From NCBI GenBank assembly GCA_031549605.1, contig JAVBPM010000055.1:1-7889 (forward strand): DNA of 7,889 bases, read 5' to 3'. This DNA comes from WRAI01 sp031549605. GTDB lineage: Bacteria > Bacillota > Clostridia > Oscillospirales > UBA929. This document shows positions 1 to 5,754 of the stretch, in pieces; within the stretch, counting starts at the first letter, position 1, and every line of letters begins with the position of its first letter. The position numbers were made by a program, and so were the translations under genes. The notes beneath the pieces were generated by a model, which did not search any database, was not told the origin of the DNA, and was given only the letters and a program-made list of their open reading frames with translations.

Positions 1-19
1 GCAAGCAAGGAGGTGGCCT

Positions 20-688
20 ATGAACGCTTCCCCACCCGACCCCGGTGCTCGACCGCTGCTCGACTGGCTCAAGCGCCCGCCCTTTTTCGCGTACACGCTG
101 TTCTACACCCTGCCGATGTTGCTGGTGGCCGTTGGTCTGGTGCTGGCCTACGCCACGCCGGGACTCGGCTACAACCCCGACTGCATCGACGAGGCCGACC
201 ACGGTCTGACCATGCTGCACTTGCTGCTCACCGTCATGGCGTTGCCGCTGCTGCTCAATGGCGTCTGCCTGTGGCTGCTGCGTGCCGCCGCGCGACGCGA
301 CGACGCCGGCCGGCTGCGTAGCCACCTCACCCTGCTGCGCGTGTCTGTCTTTTTCTCACTACTGCCCGCCGGGCTGCTGTGCACCATGACCTTTGACGGG
401 TTCGGGCTTATGCGCCCGCTGCTGTTTCTGCTGTTGCTGGCACATACGCTGCTGCTCGACCGACTGCTCTCCGCGTTCCACGCCGCAACGCGCAGCGGCA
501 ACTACCCCGACGCACACATCGCGCTATTCGCCGTCTGCGCCGCACTAACCGTGCTGACGCCGGTCGCCAGCACGCTGTGGCTGAGCCAGCACTCGCTACC
601 CCTCACGGTGGTCACCGCCGTACTGCTGGCAGCGCTATTTTTAGGGCAAGCGCTGCTGCTACTCGACTACAATAAGGCTCGGCGCTAA
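20..688 (+). CDS. Six-helix integral membrane protein of unknown function
   Basis: The start ATG is preceded by a near-ideal ribosome site (AAGGAGGTGG, positions 7-16). The 222-residue product is very hydrophobic. I read about six membrane segments at residues 23-45, 64-88, 103-123, 130-150, 164-188 and 193-216. The N-terminus is short, Pro-rich and polar, an acidic loop (residues 53-61) follows the first helix, and basic stretches at 88-100 and at the C-terminus (NKARR) suggest those parts are cytoplasmic. I see no catalytic motif, ATP-binding site or known transporter signature, so no function is assigned. Its upstream partners lie outside the window; the strong ribosome site so close to the edge would suit either an operon's last gene or a lone gene. 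The last codons (AAG GCT CGG CGC TAA) form the left arm of the downstream hairpin, so the C-terminal KARR is dictated by that repeat. Real gene: confident. Role: unknown. Confidence 0.85.
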   Translation: MNASPPDPGARPLLDWLKRPPFFAYTLFYTLPMLLVAVGLVLAYATPGLGYNPDCIDEADHGLTMLHLLLTVMALPLLLNGVCLWLLRAAARRDDAGRLRSHLTLLRVSVFFSLLPAGLLCTMTFDGFGLMRPLLFLLLLAHTLLLDRLLSAFHAATRSGNYPDAHIALFAVCAALTVLTPVASTLWLSQHSLPLTVVTAVLLAALFLGQALLLLDYNKARR

Positions 689-703
689 CCAGCGCCGAGC
701 CTT
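674..703. terminator. Perfect 30-base hairpin overlapping the end of the membrane gene (copy 1)
   Basis: AAGGCTCGGCGCT (674-686) pairs exactly with AGCGCCGAGCCTT (691-703) around an AACC loop. The stem is 13 base pairs and GC-rich. The stop codon TAA (686-688) lies at the top of the stem. Only three T residues follow, so it is a weak classical intrinsic terminator on the + strand. An identical copy lies at 953-982. Termination or transcript-end protection is inferred from position. Confidence 0.7.
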
Positions 704-846
704 TAGACTGTCAAAAAAGCGCGCATCGCAAAACCAGTGTCAGAAAAGATAGAAAACGGCGACAGAAGGCTGCTTTTTGATCCGCGGTTAATGGTTTGCG
801 GCGCATCGACAAAGTCGCTGCGCCACAATGGTTTTACTTGCTGCAG

Positions 847-890
847 AAACGCTGTCCTAGCGTACCATCGTACGCCGACGGACAGCGTTT
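847..890. repeat. Two-tier hairpin inside the intergenic element
   Basis: The outer arms AAACGCTGTCC (847-857) and GGACAGCGTTT (880-890) pair over 11 bases. After a small asymmetric internal loop, GCGTAC (860-865) pairs with GTACGC (870-875) around CATC. Two perfect nested arms look like a selected fold. No protein-coding explanation is visible. Confidence 0.6.
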
Positions 891-919
891 CTTTGCCTGC
901 GCACTTCTTTGTCAGTCTG

Positions 920-952
920 CAGCGTGTCAAAAAACAAGTTTTTGACACGCTG
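920..952. terminator. 14-base-pair hairpin with A/T inner arms
   Basis: CAGCGTGTCAAAAA (920-933) pairs with TTTTTGACACGCTG (939-952) around ACAAG. The A and T tracts lie on the loop side of the stem, not after it, which is not the order of an ordinary intrinsic terminator. It abuts the second 30-base palindrome, giving two stacked hairpins between convergent genes. Terminator function is possible; being the end of a repeat element is equally likely. Confidence 0.45.
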
Positions 953-982
953 AAGGCTCGGCGCTAACCAGCGCCGAGCCTT
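953..982. terminator. Perfect 30-base hairpin (copy 2), 3' of the leftward small-gene unit
   Basis: Identical base for base to 674-703. It begins three bases beyond the TAG stop of the leftward gene that ends at 986, so on the - strand it sits where a terminator is expected. There is no T tract after it in that direction; the next hairpin (920-952) follows at once. Confidence 0.6.
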
Positions 983-985
983 ATC

Positions 986-1303
986 CTACTCCATCGCCGC
1001 GTCGAGCAGCGGCAGCACCTGCTCCAGCGCCGCGATGTTGGCGGCCAGCATCTTGTGCTGCCAGCGGTCGGGCGCTAGCTTGGTAATGGCCTTGCTGCTC
1101 TTGCTCAACAGCGACAGCAGCGGCGCGCGCGCCGCTTGCAGTGCCGACTGCTCCACAACTTGCCCGTCGAGCAGCGCGGCGGCGACATCGAGCGCCGCCA
1201 GCCGGTTTTTCTGCAACGTGTGCTGTGCCGTGCCGACGGCAAAGCGTTGCCCCGCCGCCTGCGTGCGCGCGCGCATATCGGCCACCGCCGCCCGCGCCGT
1301 CAC
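986..1303 (-). CDS. 105-residue helical protein of unknown function
   Basis: A GTG start (1303-1301) shares bases with the TGA stop of the upstream 26-codon ORF (GTGA overlap), so translation is probably coupled; only a weak AAGG lies just before it. The product is rich in Ala, Leu and Gln, has no membrane span or signal peptide, and reads as several amphipathic helices (for example residues 36-47 LAALDVAAALLD and 60-74). It ends in DAAME. No motif is recognised. The alternative frame 1337-981 gives a Cys/Gly/Arg-rich, unprotein-like product, which supports this frame. It is the last gene of a leftward unit headed by the anchored surface protein. If the GTGA junction is really a frameshift, this would be the body of one 131- to 132-residue protein with an N-terminal hydrophobic segment. 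Confidence 0.6.
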   Translation of the reverse strand: MTARAAVADMRARTQAAGQRFAVGTAQHTLQKNRLAALDVAAALLDGQVVEQSALQAARAPLLSLLSKSSKAITKLAPDRWQHKMLAANIAALEQVLPLLDAAME

Positions 1304-1380
1304 GCCTTGACACCCACAAACAGCACGGCAAAGACAATCAGCTGCCGCGTCTTAATCCAAACGCCGTACTTTGGCTTCAT
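1300..1380 (-). CDS. 26-residue hydrophobic mini-ORF, translationally coupled on both sides
   Basis: The ATG (1380-1378) overlaps the TGA stop of the surface-protein gene (ATGA), and its own TGA (1302-1300) overlaps the GTG of the next gene (GTGA). The peptide starts MKPKYGVWIKTRQ, basic, and continues LIVFAVLFVGVKA: a hydrophobic run of about 11 residues, short for a full membrane span. Overlaps at both ends are typical of translational coupling in bacterial operons. Two readings are open: a true small membrane-active peptide gene, or the N-terminal signal/anchor of the downstream 105-residue ORF, separated from it by a one-base indel. The sequence does not settle this. Confidence 0.5.
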   Translation of the reverse strand: MKPKYGVWIKTRQLIVFAVLFVGVKA

Positions 1381-2018
1381 GCGCGTTTTCTGCGCCACAG
1401 CACCGCGCCGCCAATGGCCAGCACCAGCACGCCGCCCAGCGCCAGCGCCACAATCAGCGCATTGTCGCTATCCGACGGCGGCGGCGGTGCAATCGGTTCG
1501 GTGGTCGGCGCGGCTGTTGCGCTTGGCAGTGGCGTCGGCGTCGGCGCCTGTCCCAACCGCTGTAACCGCTCCTGTTCAAACTTCACCAGCCGCCCGTCGT
1601 TAAGCATGTACTGCACCTCACCCCATAGACCCAAATCCTCATAATCGAGCAGCTTCATCGTCTCCAACGTGTCGCCGGTGTAACGAAACAGCATCGTCGT
1701 TCCGGCGTATGGGCTGGCAATCAGGCAGCGCTCGCCCACTGCGGGCACCTGCTTGTTCATCAGCTTGATAAACACGCCGTCCTCCAGTGTCTGCCACGCG
1801 CCGTCCATCATGCCGACCAGCGGCGTGACCATGTCAACGTCGCCTTTAATCTTTTCGACCGGCTGCAGTGTAACCATCCGGTTGTCGCTGTCATACGACA
1901 CAACGGTGGCAATGTATGTCTTGGCGTCATCGTTAAACAGCTGGTACGCTAAGTCACCCGCGTAGACCACCGTCACCAAGCAAAGCAGCAGCGCCACGGT
2001 CAGCAAGCATTTCTTCAT
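1377..2018 (-). CDS. Secreted, C-terminally membrane-anchored surface protein
   Basis: I place the start at the ATG 2018-2016 (213 residues), because it gives a textbook signal peptide (KK, then a hydrophobic core, VYA before GD at residues 20-21) and has AAAGGTGGGGG upstream. The longer in-frame TTG start at 2075 has neither. Residues about 21-156 form an extracytoplasmic domain of mixed composition that I do not recognise; the stretch around residues 34-60 (YIATVVSYDSDNRMVTLQP) looks like the start of a beta-rich fold. Residues 157-186 are a Pro/Thr/Ser linker. Residues 187-208 are a membrane helix, followed by RRKRA, so the protein is type I: domain outside, short basic tail inside. It is not an LPXTG protein. 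It heads a unit with the 26-codon and 105-residue ORFs and diverges from the padR-like gene. Confidence 0.8.
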   Translation of the reverse strand: MKKCLLTVALLLCLVTVVYAGDLAYQLFNDDAKTYIATVVSYDSDNRMVTLQPVEKIKGDVDMVTPLVGMMDGAWQTLEDGVFIKLMNKQVPAVGERCLIASPYAGTTMLFRYTGDTLETMKLLDYEDLGLWGEVQYMLNDGRLVKFEQERLQRLGQAPTPTPLPSATAAPTTEPIAPPPPSDSDNALIVALALGGVLVLAIGGAVLWRRKRA

Positions 2019-2147
2019 CACAACAACCCCCACCTTTCTTACCACCACTCTACCACACCCCACCCAAAAGCGCAAAATATTTTCCTATCACCCTTGCATT
2101 ATAGAGTACTATGTGTTATGCTGTTGTCACAAAGAGGAGGTGGCGCG
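2019..2147. promoter_or_regulatory. Divergent control region between surface-protein gene and padR-like gene
   Basis: Rightward, TTGCAT (2094-2099), a 17-base spacer and TATGCT (2117-2122) make a plausible sigma-70-type promoter for the padR-like gene. In its spacer lies a dyad, ATAG-AGTA-CTAT (2101-2112), a candidate operator for an autoregulating PadR protein. Leftward, a weaker candidate reads TTGCGC (2075-2070) and TAGAGT (2052-2047), also with 17 bases between. Ribosome sites are AGGAGGTGG (2135-2143) for padR and the AAAGGTGGGGG run (about 2026-2036, - strand) for the surface-protein gene. Boxes are by eye. Confidence 0.45.
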
Positions 2148-2489
2148 TTGGAGATTGAGAAGGAGATGCTCAAGGGCACCATTGACATGATTCTGCTGGC
2201 GCTGCTCTACGACCGCGACTACTACGGCTACGAGCTGGCCAAGCAGGTCAAGCAGCAAACCGACAGCGCCTTTGAAATCAAGGAGGGTACGCTGTATCTC
2301 GCCTTCAAGCGCCTTGAGCTTAACGGCGCGATCGAATCGTACTGGGGCGGCGAAAGCGAGGGCGGGCGCCGCAAATACTATCGCCTGCTGCCCGACGGCA
2401 AGCGCGACCTGCTACGCCGCAAGGCGGAGTGGACGCACCTGCAAGCCATCGTCGACATATTTTTGAAAGGGGTCACAGCCCATGACTGA
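2148..2489 (+). CDS. PadR-family transcriptional regulator
   Basis: A small (113-residue) winged-helix DNA-binding protein. Residues 8-30 (LKGTIDMILLALL to YYGYEL), then EIKEGTLYLAFKRLELNG (residues 43-60) and the wing GGRRKYYRLLPDGKRDLL (72-89), follow the PadR N-terminal domain pattern. The length fits the small PadR subfamily with a single short C-terminal dimerisation helix. The start is TTG at 2148, placed by AGGAGGTGG ending five bases upstream; the longer in-frame ATG at 2094 lies within the likely promoter and has no ribosome site. Its end overlaps the next gene by 8 bases, so the two are co-translated. Such PadR proteins usually repress their own operon with a membrane partner and respond to envelope stress or a ligand; the ligand cannot be told here. 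Confidence 0.92.
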   Translation: MEIEKEMLKGTIDMILLALLYDRDYYGYELAKQVKQQTDSAFEIKEGTLYLAFKRLELNGAIESYWGGESEGGRRKYYRLLPDGKRDLLRRKAEWTHLQAIVDIFLKGVTAHD

Positions 2490-3084
2490 CCGCAATCTAT
2501 CGGCTTCTACCGAAAAAGAGCTGGACAAATTGGTCGAGCGCGTGGCTCGCAAGGCGGGCTGCACCGGCAGCGACCAAATCAGCTACTACGAGCAGCTGCA
2601 ACAAAAGCTGACGCACACCAAGGTCAAGGCGGAGAAAAAGCTCAACCGCGTCAAAATCAAGCTGGGCATGACCAAGGGTCAGCCCGACTTTGCCGAGGAA
2701 ATACGCGGCTACCTGCGCGACGGGCTAATCGACCGTATGCAAAACGGCGCGAGCGAGCAAGAGGCGCTGAGCGCCACACTGGCCGCCTTCGACCAAAACG
2801 AGACGGCACAGGACTTTGCCGGGCTCATGGCCGCCTATGACCAATTCGGACTGGAGGATTTGGAGATGAACAAGCATCACGGCTCGATGGCGGGTGACGA
2901 GACGGTCGGGCTCTTTTTCGCCGCCTTTACCGTGCTCTTTCCCACCATCGGCGGCCTGCTGGGCTGGCTGCTGGGCAGCGGCTGGGTTGCCATCGGCGTC
3001 GGCGTTGGCACCGGCTTTCTGCTGGGCACCGGCGCGGGGCTGCTGACCATGGCCATTCTGTCGGCCAAACGCAACAAACAATAG
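2482..3084 (+). CDS. Two-helix membrane protein with HAAS/DUF1700-like region, PadR partner
   Basis: A 200-residue protein starting at ATG 2482 inside the end of padR (8-base overlap), with GAAAGGGG about 8 bases upstream. Residues 1-62 are charged and helical, likely coiled-coil (for example KVKAEKKLNRVKIK). Residues 69-113 (FAEEIRGYLRDGLIDRM, then SEQEALSATLAAF) match the general pattern of HAAS/DUF1700 signalling segments, which accompany PadR genes in Firmicutes; this assignment is by pattern only. Two membrane helices follow, about 141-165 and 167-194. The second is glycine-rich (IGVGVGTGFLLGTGAG), like glycine-zipper helices, and the tail is basic (KRNKQ). The soluble part is therefore cytoplasmic and could bind or tether the PadR protein. 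An internal in-frame ATG (2866, Met129) has GGAGG 8 bases before it and could yield a membrane-only form. Confidence 0.75.
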   Translation: MTDRNLSASTEKELDKLVERVARKAGCTGSDQISYYEQLQQKLTHTKVKAEKKLNRVKIKLGMTKGQPDFAEEIRGYLRDGLIDRMQNGASEQEALSATLAAFDQNETAQDFAGLMAAYDQFGLEDLEMNKHHGSMAGDETVGLFFAAFTVLFPTIGGLLGWLLGSGWVAIGVGVGTGFLLGTGAGLLTMAILSAKRNKQ

Positions 3085-3092
3085 CACACGAC

Positions 3093-3132
3093 AAAAAAAG
3101 TCAGCCAACCGCTTGCGGTGGCTGGCTTTTTT
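3093..3132 (+). terminator. Intrinsic terminator after the padR operon
   Basis: A-tract plus GTCAGCCA (3093-3108) pairs with TGGCTGGC plus TTTTTT (3119-3132); inside, CCG/CGG closes a CTTG loop with one bulged A. One pair is G-U. The stem is followed or completed by a six-T run. It lies 8 bases after the stop at 3084. The A-tract opposite the T-tract would also let it work leftward, but no leftward gene ends here. Confidence 0.85.
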
Positions 3133-3145
3133 GCGTCAAGGGGCG

Positions 3146-3190
3146 TATACTGGACTTGTCCAAGCCCACCCGGTTTGTCACAGGGAGGTG
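3146..3190 (+). promoter_or_regulatory. Likely -10 box and ribosome site of the epimerase gene
   Basis: TATACT (3146-3151) is a good -10 hexamer in the 111-base gap before the epimerase gene. No convincing -35 stands 16-18 bases upstream, where the terminator arm lies, so this is tentative. The ribosome site GGGAGGTGA (3183-3190 region) sits 5-6 bases before ATG 3196 and fixes that start. Confidence 0.45.
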
Positions 3191-3195
3191 ACGAC

Positions 3196-4191
3196 ATGAA
3201 CCGGCTCTATTGTCTTACCGGCGCGACCGGCCATCTCGGCCACGCCGTCGCCGCACAGCTGCTGGCCAACGGTCAGCGCGTGCGCATGCTGGCACTGCCC
3301 GACGACCCCCATATTCCGCCCGGCGAACTCGAAATCTGCCACGGCGACGTGCGCGACACCGCCAGCCTCAAGCCTTTTTTCACCGCACCGCCCGACACGG
3401 CGCTGACAGTCATCCACTGCGCCGGCATCGTGTCGATTGCCAGCCGCCACGACCCGCGCGTCTACGACGTCAACGTCGGCGGCACGCAGCACGTTGTCGG
3501 CCTCTGCCAAGCCTTTCAGGTCGACCGGCTGGTCTACGTCGGCTCGGTGCACGCCATACCCGTCGCGCCCGACGGCGTGACCATGCGCGAGCCCGACAGC
3601 TTTGACCCGTCGCAGGTACACGGTCTGTACGCCCAGACCAAGGCCGAGGCCGCCGCCGTTGTGCTGGCCGCCGCGCGGCGCGGGCTCAACGCCAGCATCG
3701 TGCTGCCGTCGGGCATCTGCGGCCCCGGCGACTACGGTCGCGGCCACCTCACGGCGCTGGTGGTCGACTACTGCATGCGGCGGCTGGTGGTCGGCCTGCA
3801 CGGCGGCTACGACTTTGTCGACGTGCGCGACGTCGCAGCCGGCATTGTCGCCTGCTGCCAGCACGGCGCGCGCGGCGACAGCTACATCCTGTCCAACACC
3901 TACGCCACGGTCAAAGAGCTGCTGACGCTGCTGCACGAGATTACCGGCCAACGGCCGGTCAAGCACATGCTGCCCGACGGCTTAATCAAAGCCACCGCGC
4001 CGCTGGCCGAGCGCTACTACACGCTGCTCAAGCGTCCGCCGCTGTTCACGCCCTACTCGCTCTACACGCTCAAAAGCAACGCCGCCTTCAGCCACGACAA
4101 AGCGACGCGCGAGCTAAACTACAAGCCGCGCGACCTCAAAACAACGCTCACCGACACCGTCAACTGGCTCAAGGCGCAAGGCCGAATCTAA
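3196..4191 (+). CDS. Extended SDR / NAD(P)-dependent epimerase-dehydratase family protein
   Basis: A 331-residue cytoplasmic Rossmann-fold enzyme. The dinucleotide site is TGATGHLG (residues 8-15, GxxGxxG), with GD at 50-51 as the adenine-contacting turn. The catalytic set is present: Ser117 in VYVGSVHA and Tyr145-x-x-x-Lys149 in YAQTK. The NVGGT stretch (93-97) and PSGICGPGDYGRGH (171-184) match the extended SDR branch that includes dihydroflavonol-4-reductase-like and sugar-nucleotide epimerase-like proteins. Length is normal. The substrate cannot be named: the gene stands alone between two terminators with no sugar, polyketide or lipid genes around it. The ATG at 3196 is chosen over the longer frame (from 3118) because of the GGGAGGTGA ribosome site; the extension would run through the terminator and promoter. 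Confident in family, not in substrate. Confidence 0.92.
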   Translation: MNRLYCLTGATGHLGHAVAAQLLANGQRVRMLALPDDPHIPPGELEICHGDVRDTASLKPFFTAPPDTALTVIHCAGIVSIASRHDPRVYDVNVGGTQHVVGLCQAFQVDRLVYVGSVHAIPVAPDGVTMREPDSFDPSQVHGLYAQTKAEAAAVVLAAARRGLNASIVLPSGICGPGDYGRGHLTALVVDYCMRRLVVGLHGGYDFVDVRDVAAGIVACCQHGARGDSYILSNTYATVKELLTLLHEITGQRPVKHMLPDGLIKATAPLAERYYTLLKRPPLFTPYSLYTLKSNAAFSHDKATRELNYKPRDLKTTLTDTVNWLKAQGRI

Positions 4192-4198
4192 ACGCCAA

Positions 4199-4234
4199 AA
4201 CCCCCGCCGTCCCGTGCACGGGACGGCGGGGGTT
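4199..4234. terminator. Perfect 36-base palindrome between convergent genes
   Basis: The segment is an exact palindrome centred between 4216 and 4217: AACCCCCGCCGTCCC, GTGCAC core, then the exact complement. It lies 8 bases after the epimerase stop and 3 bases after the leftward permease gene's stop (4238). Leftward it is followed by TTTT (complement of 4197-4200); rightward only TT. It is best read as a shared bidirectional terminator. Confidence 0.8.
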
Positions 4235-4237
4235 ACC

Positions 4238-4993
4238 CTAAATGTAAAATCGCTGCACGGTGTCTGCCATGTAATTGTGCAGCGCAAGCCGCCAGCACAG
4301 CGGCACGGCCAGCACCGTGGCAGCCGCCAGTGCCACCAGCCACCACCACGACACCGCCGCAAACCCGGGCAGCAGTTCGCGCACGACCGCCCCGCCCCAG
4401 CGCGACAGGACAGGGGAAAAATCATCGTAGCGCTCCTGCAGCACAGATACCGCCGCGGCCCCGCCCGCCACGAGAAACACTACACCGCAGCGCCGCGCCG
4501 TACGGTAGCGCACGGTGGACAGCGCCGTCACAACCGACAGCAGCAGCACGGCTGTCAGCAGCACAAGCAGCAGTGTTTTGGGGTGGTTTGGCAGCGCAAC
4601 CGTCGTCTCGAACTCGGGGTTTTCCAGCGACCACCCGGGATACAGCAGCTGGCTCAACAGCAGCCACACCACGCCCACCCCGATGATAATCGGCGCGAAC
4701 ACATACGGCAGTAAAAACAAATTGCCCACGGCAAAGCGGCGCGACACGGGCAGCATCACATAGGTGCGGGCCGGTCGCGTTGCCGCCATATAGACCAACG
4801 TTGCCAGACAGCCGCTCAGGAGCAGACAGTTTCGAAACGCCGCCATGGCCAGCAAGCAAAACAAAAACCAGCCGCCAACACCCGACCAGCGTCCCGACGG
4901 ATAGGGGTCAACCGACGGACTGTACGGCCTAACAGGAAGCATCCGCAGCCGCATTATTTTCTGATAGCACCAAACGCGTTTCACCCGCTGCAT
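4238..4993 (-). CDS. ABC-2-type transporter membrane subunit B
   Basis: The start is placed at ATG 4993-4991 (251 residues), with AAGGAAG about 7 bases upstream. This gives a 13-base overlap with the preceding gene and a protein the same size as that gene's product. The longer form from 5095 would overlap the neighbour by over 100 bases. The protein has about six membrane segments (near 42-68, 90-116, 139-160, 168-185 and 213-236). Residues 80-96, MLPVSRRFAVGNLFLLP, match residues 80-96 of subunit A at the same position, and both begin M-x-R-x-KR. The loop 118-138 differs between the two and probably faces outside. With the ATPase and subunit A it should form a heterodimeric exporter. The substrate is unknown; antimicrobial efflux or envelope stress is the usual role for YtrA-linked systems. 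Confidence 0.85.
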   Translation of the reverse strand: MQRVKRVWCYQKIMRLRMLPVRPYSPSVDPYPSGRWSGVGGWFLFCLLAMAAFRNCLLLSGCLATLVYMAATRPARTYVMLPVSRRFAVGNLFLLPYVFAPIIIGVGVVWLLLSQLLYPGWSLENPEFETTVALPNHPKTLLLVLLTAVLLLSVVTALSTVRYRTARRCGVVFLVAGGAAAVSVLQERYDDFSPVLSRWGGAVVRELLPGFAAVSWWWLVALAAATVLAVPLCWRLALHNYMADTVQRFYI

Positions 4994-5754
4994 ACGTCCA
5001 CTTCCTTCACACCGCCATAGTACCGCATGGCCAACCACCACACGCACGGCAGTACCACACAGGCGACGGCGGCCAGAATGCCCGCCAGCAGCCACGGCGC
5101 AAGCGGCAGCGTCAATGTATCCAAAATATCGACCACCTGCCAGTGTCCGGCACTAAACAAAACGCGCTCGGTTGGCTCAACCGACTCGCTTGCCGTTCCG
5201 ACCGGTTGTATCAACAGCACCATCGCCAGCACAAGCCCGCCCAGCGCAAGCCATCGCGCTTTGGCCTGCCGAATCAGCGCCAGTGCCGTAAACACTGCGC
5301 TCAACAGCGCCGTGGCCAGCAGGCAGACGACGATTTTGGCAACGTCGCCCACGACCGAAGTGTACACCGTCCATTGCCCGTCTTCAGACGACAGCACCGC
5401 TATCGTCAGAGCGGTCACGCCGGTAAACAGCATCACGCCAACCCAAATGACCACAAGCAGCACGCACGGCAGCAGACAGAGATTGCCCACGACAAAGCGC
5501 GGCGTCAGCGGCAGCATATGGTCGCGCACGCCGCCACGCCGCACGGCACGGTATTGCAGCACCGCCAGCAGCAGCACCAACATCGGCCATGAGCCAACCA
5601 CGCTCGTCATGCTCATCACGACGCCAGCCAAACCGATCAGCGCCAGCAGCAGGCCGAGATTGCCCGTAGCATAGGACGCCGGATTGCTGCTAATCTCAGC
5701 CGCGCGGCCCATCAGCCCCAGCTGGTAGCGCGCCAACCGCTTCAGCCGTTCCAT
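4981..5754 (-). CDS. ABC-2-type transporter membrane subunit A
   Basis: 257 residues, starting at ATG 5754-5752 with GGAGGAGGG six bases upstream, inside the end of the ATPase gene (13-base overlap). Membrane segments are near residues 31-50, 55-68, 92-114, 139-161, 167-184 and 217-243. The conserved stretch MLPLTPRFVVGNLCLLP (80-96) is shared with subunit B. In ABC-2 permeases an amphipathic segment before a helix often contacts the ATPase; the MLP-x3-RF segment could be that coupling element (inference). The polar loop at 186-213 is probably extracellular. The N-terminus MERLKRLARYQLGLMGR is basic and likely cytoplasmic. Paired with subunit B, this suggests duplication of a single permease gene followed by divergence. 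Confidence 0.85.
   Translation of the reverse strand: MERLKRLARYQLGLMGRAAEISSNPASYATGNLGLLLALIGLAGVVMSMTSVVGSWPMLVLLLAVLQYRAVRRGGVRDHMLPLTPRFVVGNLCLLPCVLLVVIWVGVMLFTGVTALTIAVLSSEDGQWTVYTSVVGDVAKIVVCLLATALLSAVFTALALIRQAKARWLALGGLVLAMVLLIQPVGTASESVEPTERVLFSAGHWQVVDILDTLTLPLAPWLLAGILAAVACVVLPCVWWLAMRYYGGVKEVDVCSG

Larger units (their letters stand above)
674..982. repeat. Hairpin-rich intergenic element bracketed by two identical 30-base palindromes
   Basis: The two outer palindromes (674-703 and 953-982) are identical. Between them lie (a) 800-824: GGCGCA/TGCGCC plus CGAC/GTCG around an AAA loop, one mismatch; (b) 847-890: AAACGCTGTCC/GGACAGCGTTT enclosing GCGTAC/GTACGC with a CATC loop; (c) 920-952: CAGCGTGTCAAAAA/TTTTTGACACGCTG with a 5-base loop. 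TGTCAAAAA (709-717) and TTTTTGACA (939-947) also form 9-base inverted ends of an inner 239-base unit, as in a small non-autonomous mobile element. ORFs across this region (737-967 +, 703-948 -) have no ribosome site and no protein-like character. It sits between convergent genes. It could be a dispersed intergenic repeat, a structured RNA or a compound terminator; the sequence alone does not decide. Confidence 0.6.

Noticed and set aside
737..967. 76-codon rightward ORF in the hairpin element
   Set aside because: No ribosome site before its ATG, protein-unlike composition, and its frame runs through four hairpins; structure explains the sequence better. The leftward 703-948 ORF is rejected for the same reasons.
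981..1337. 118-codon leftward ORF overlapping the 105-residue gene
   Set aside because: Product is Gly/Arg/Cys-rich with low-complexity runs and overlaps the better frame almost entirely.
1136..1644. Rightward ORFs opposite the surface-protein and small genes
   Set aside because: Arg/Ala/Pro-rich or Ser-rich antisense shadows without ribosome sites; the opposite strand has a signal peptide, linker and anchor in order.
3118..3195. N-terminal extension of the epimerase
   Set aside because: It would begin in the terminator stem; the GGGAGGTGA site fixes ATG 3196, and the Rossmann motif then falls at the usual distance from the N-terminus.
3178..3966. 262-codon leftward ORF opposite the epimerase
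   Set aside because: Val/Ala/Asp/Gly-rich mirror of a GC-rich gene; the sense strand has intact SDR catalytic motifs.
4994..5095. N-terminal extension of permease subunit B
   Set aside because: Overlaps subunit A by over 100 bases, lacks a ribosome site, and destroys the positional match of the shared motif.
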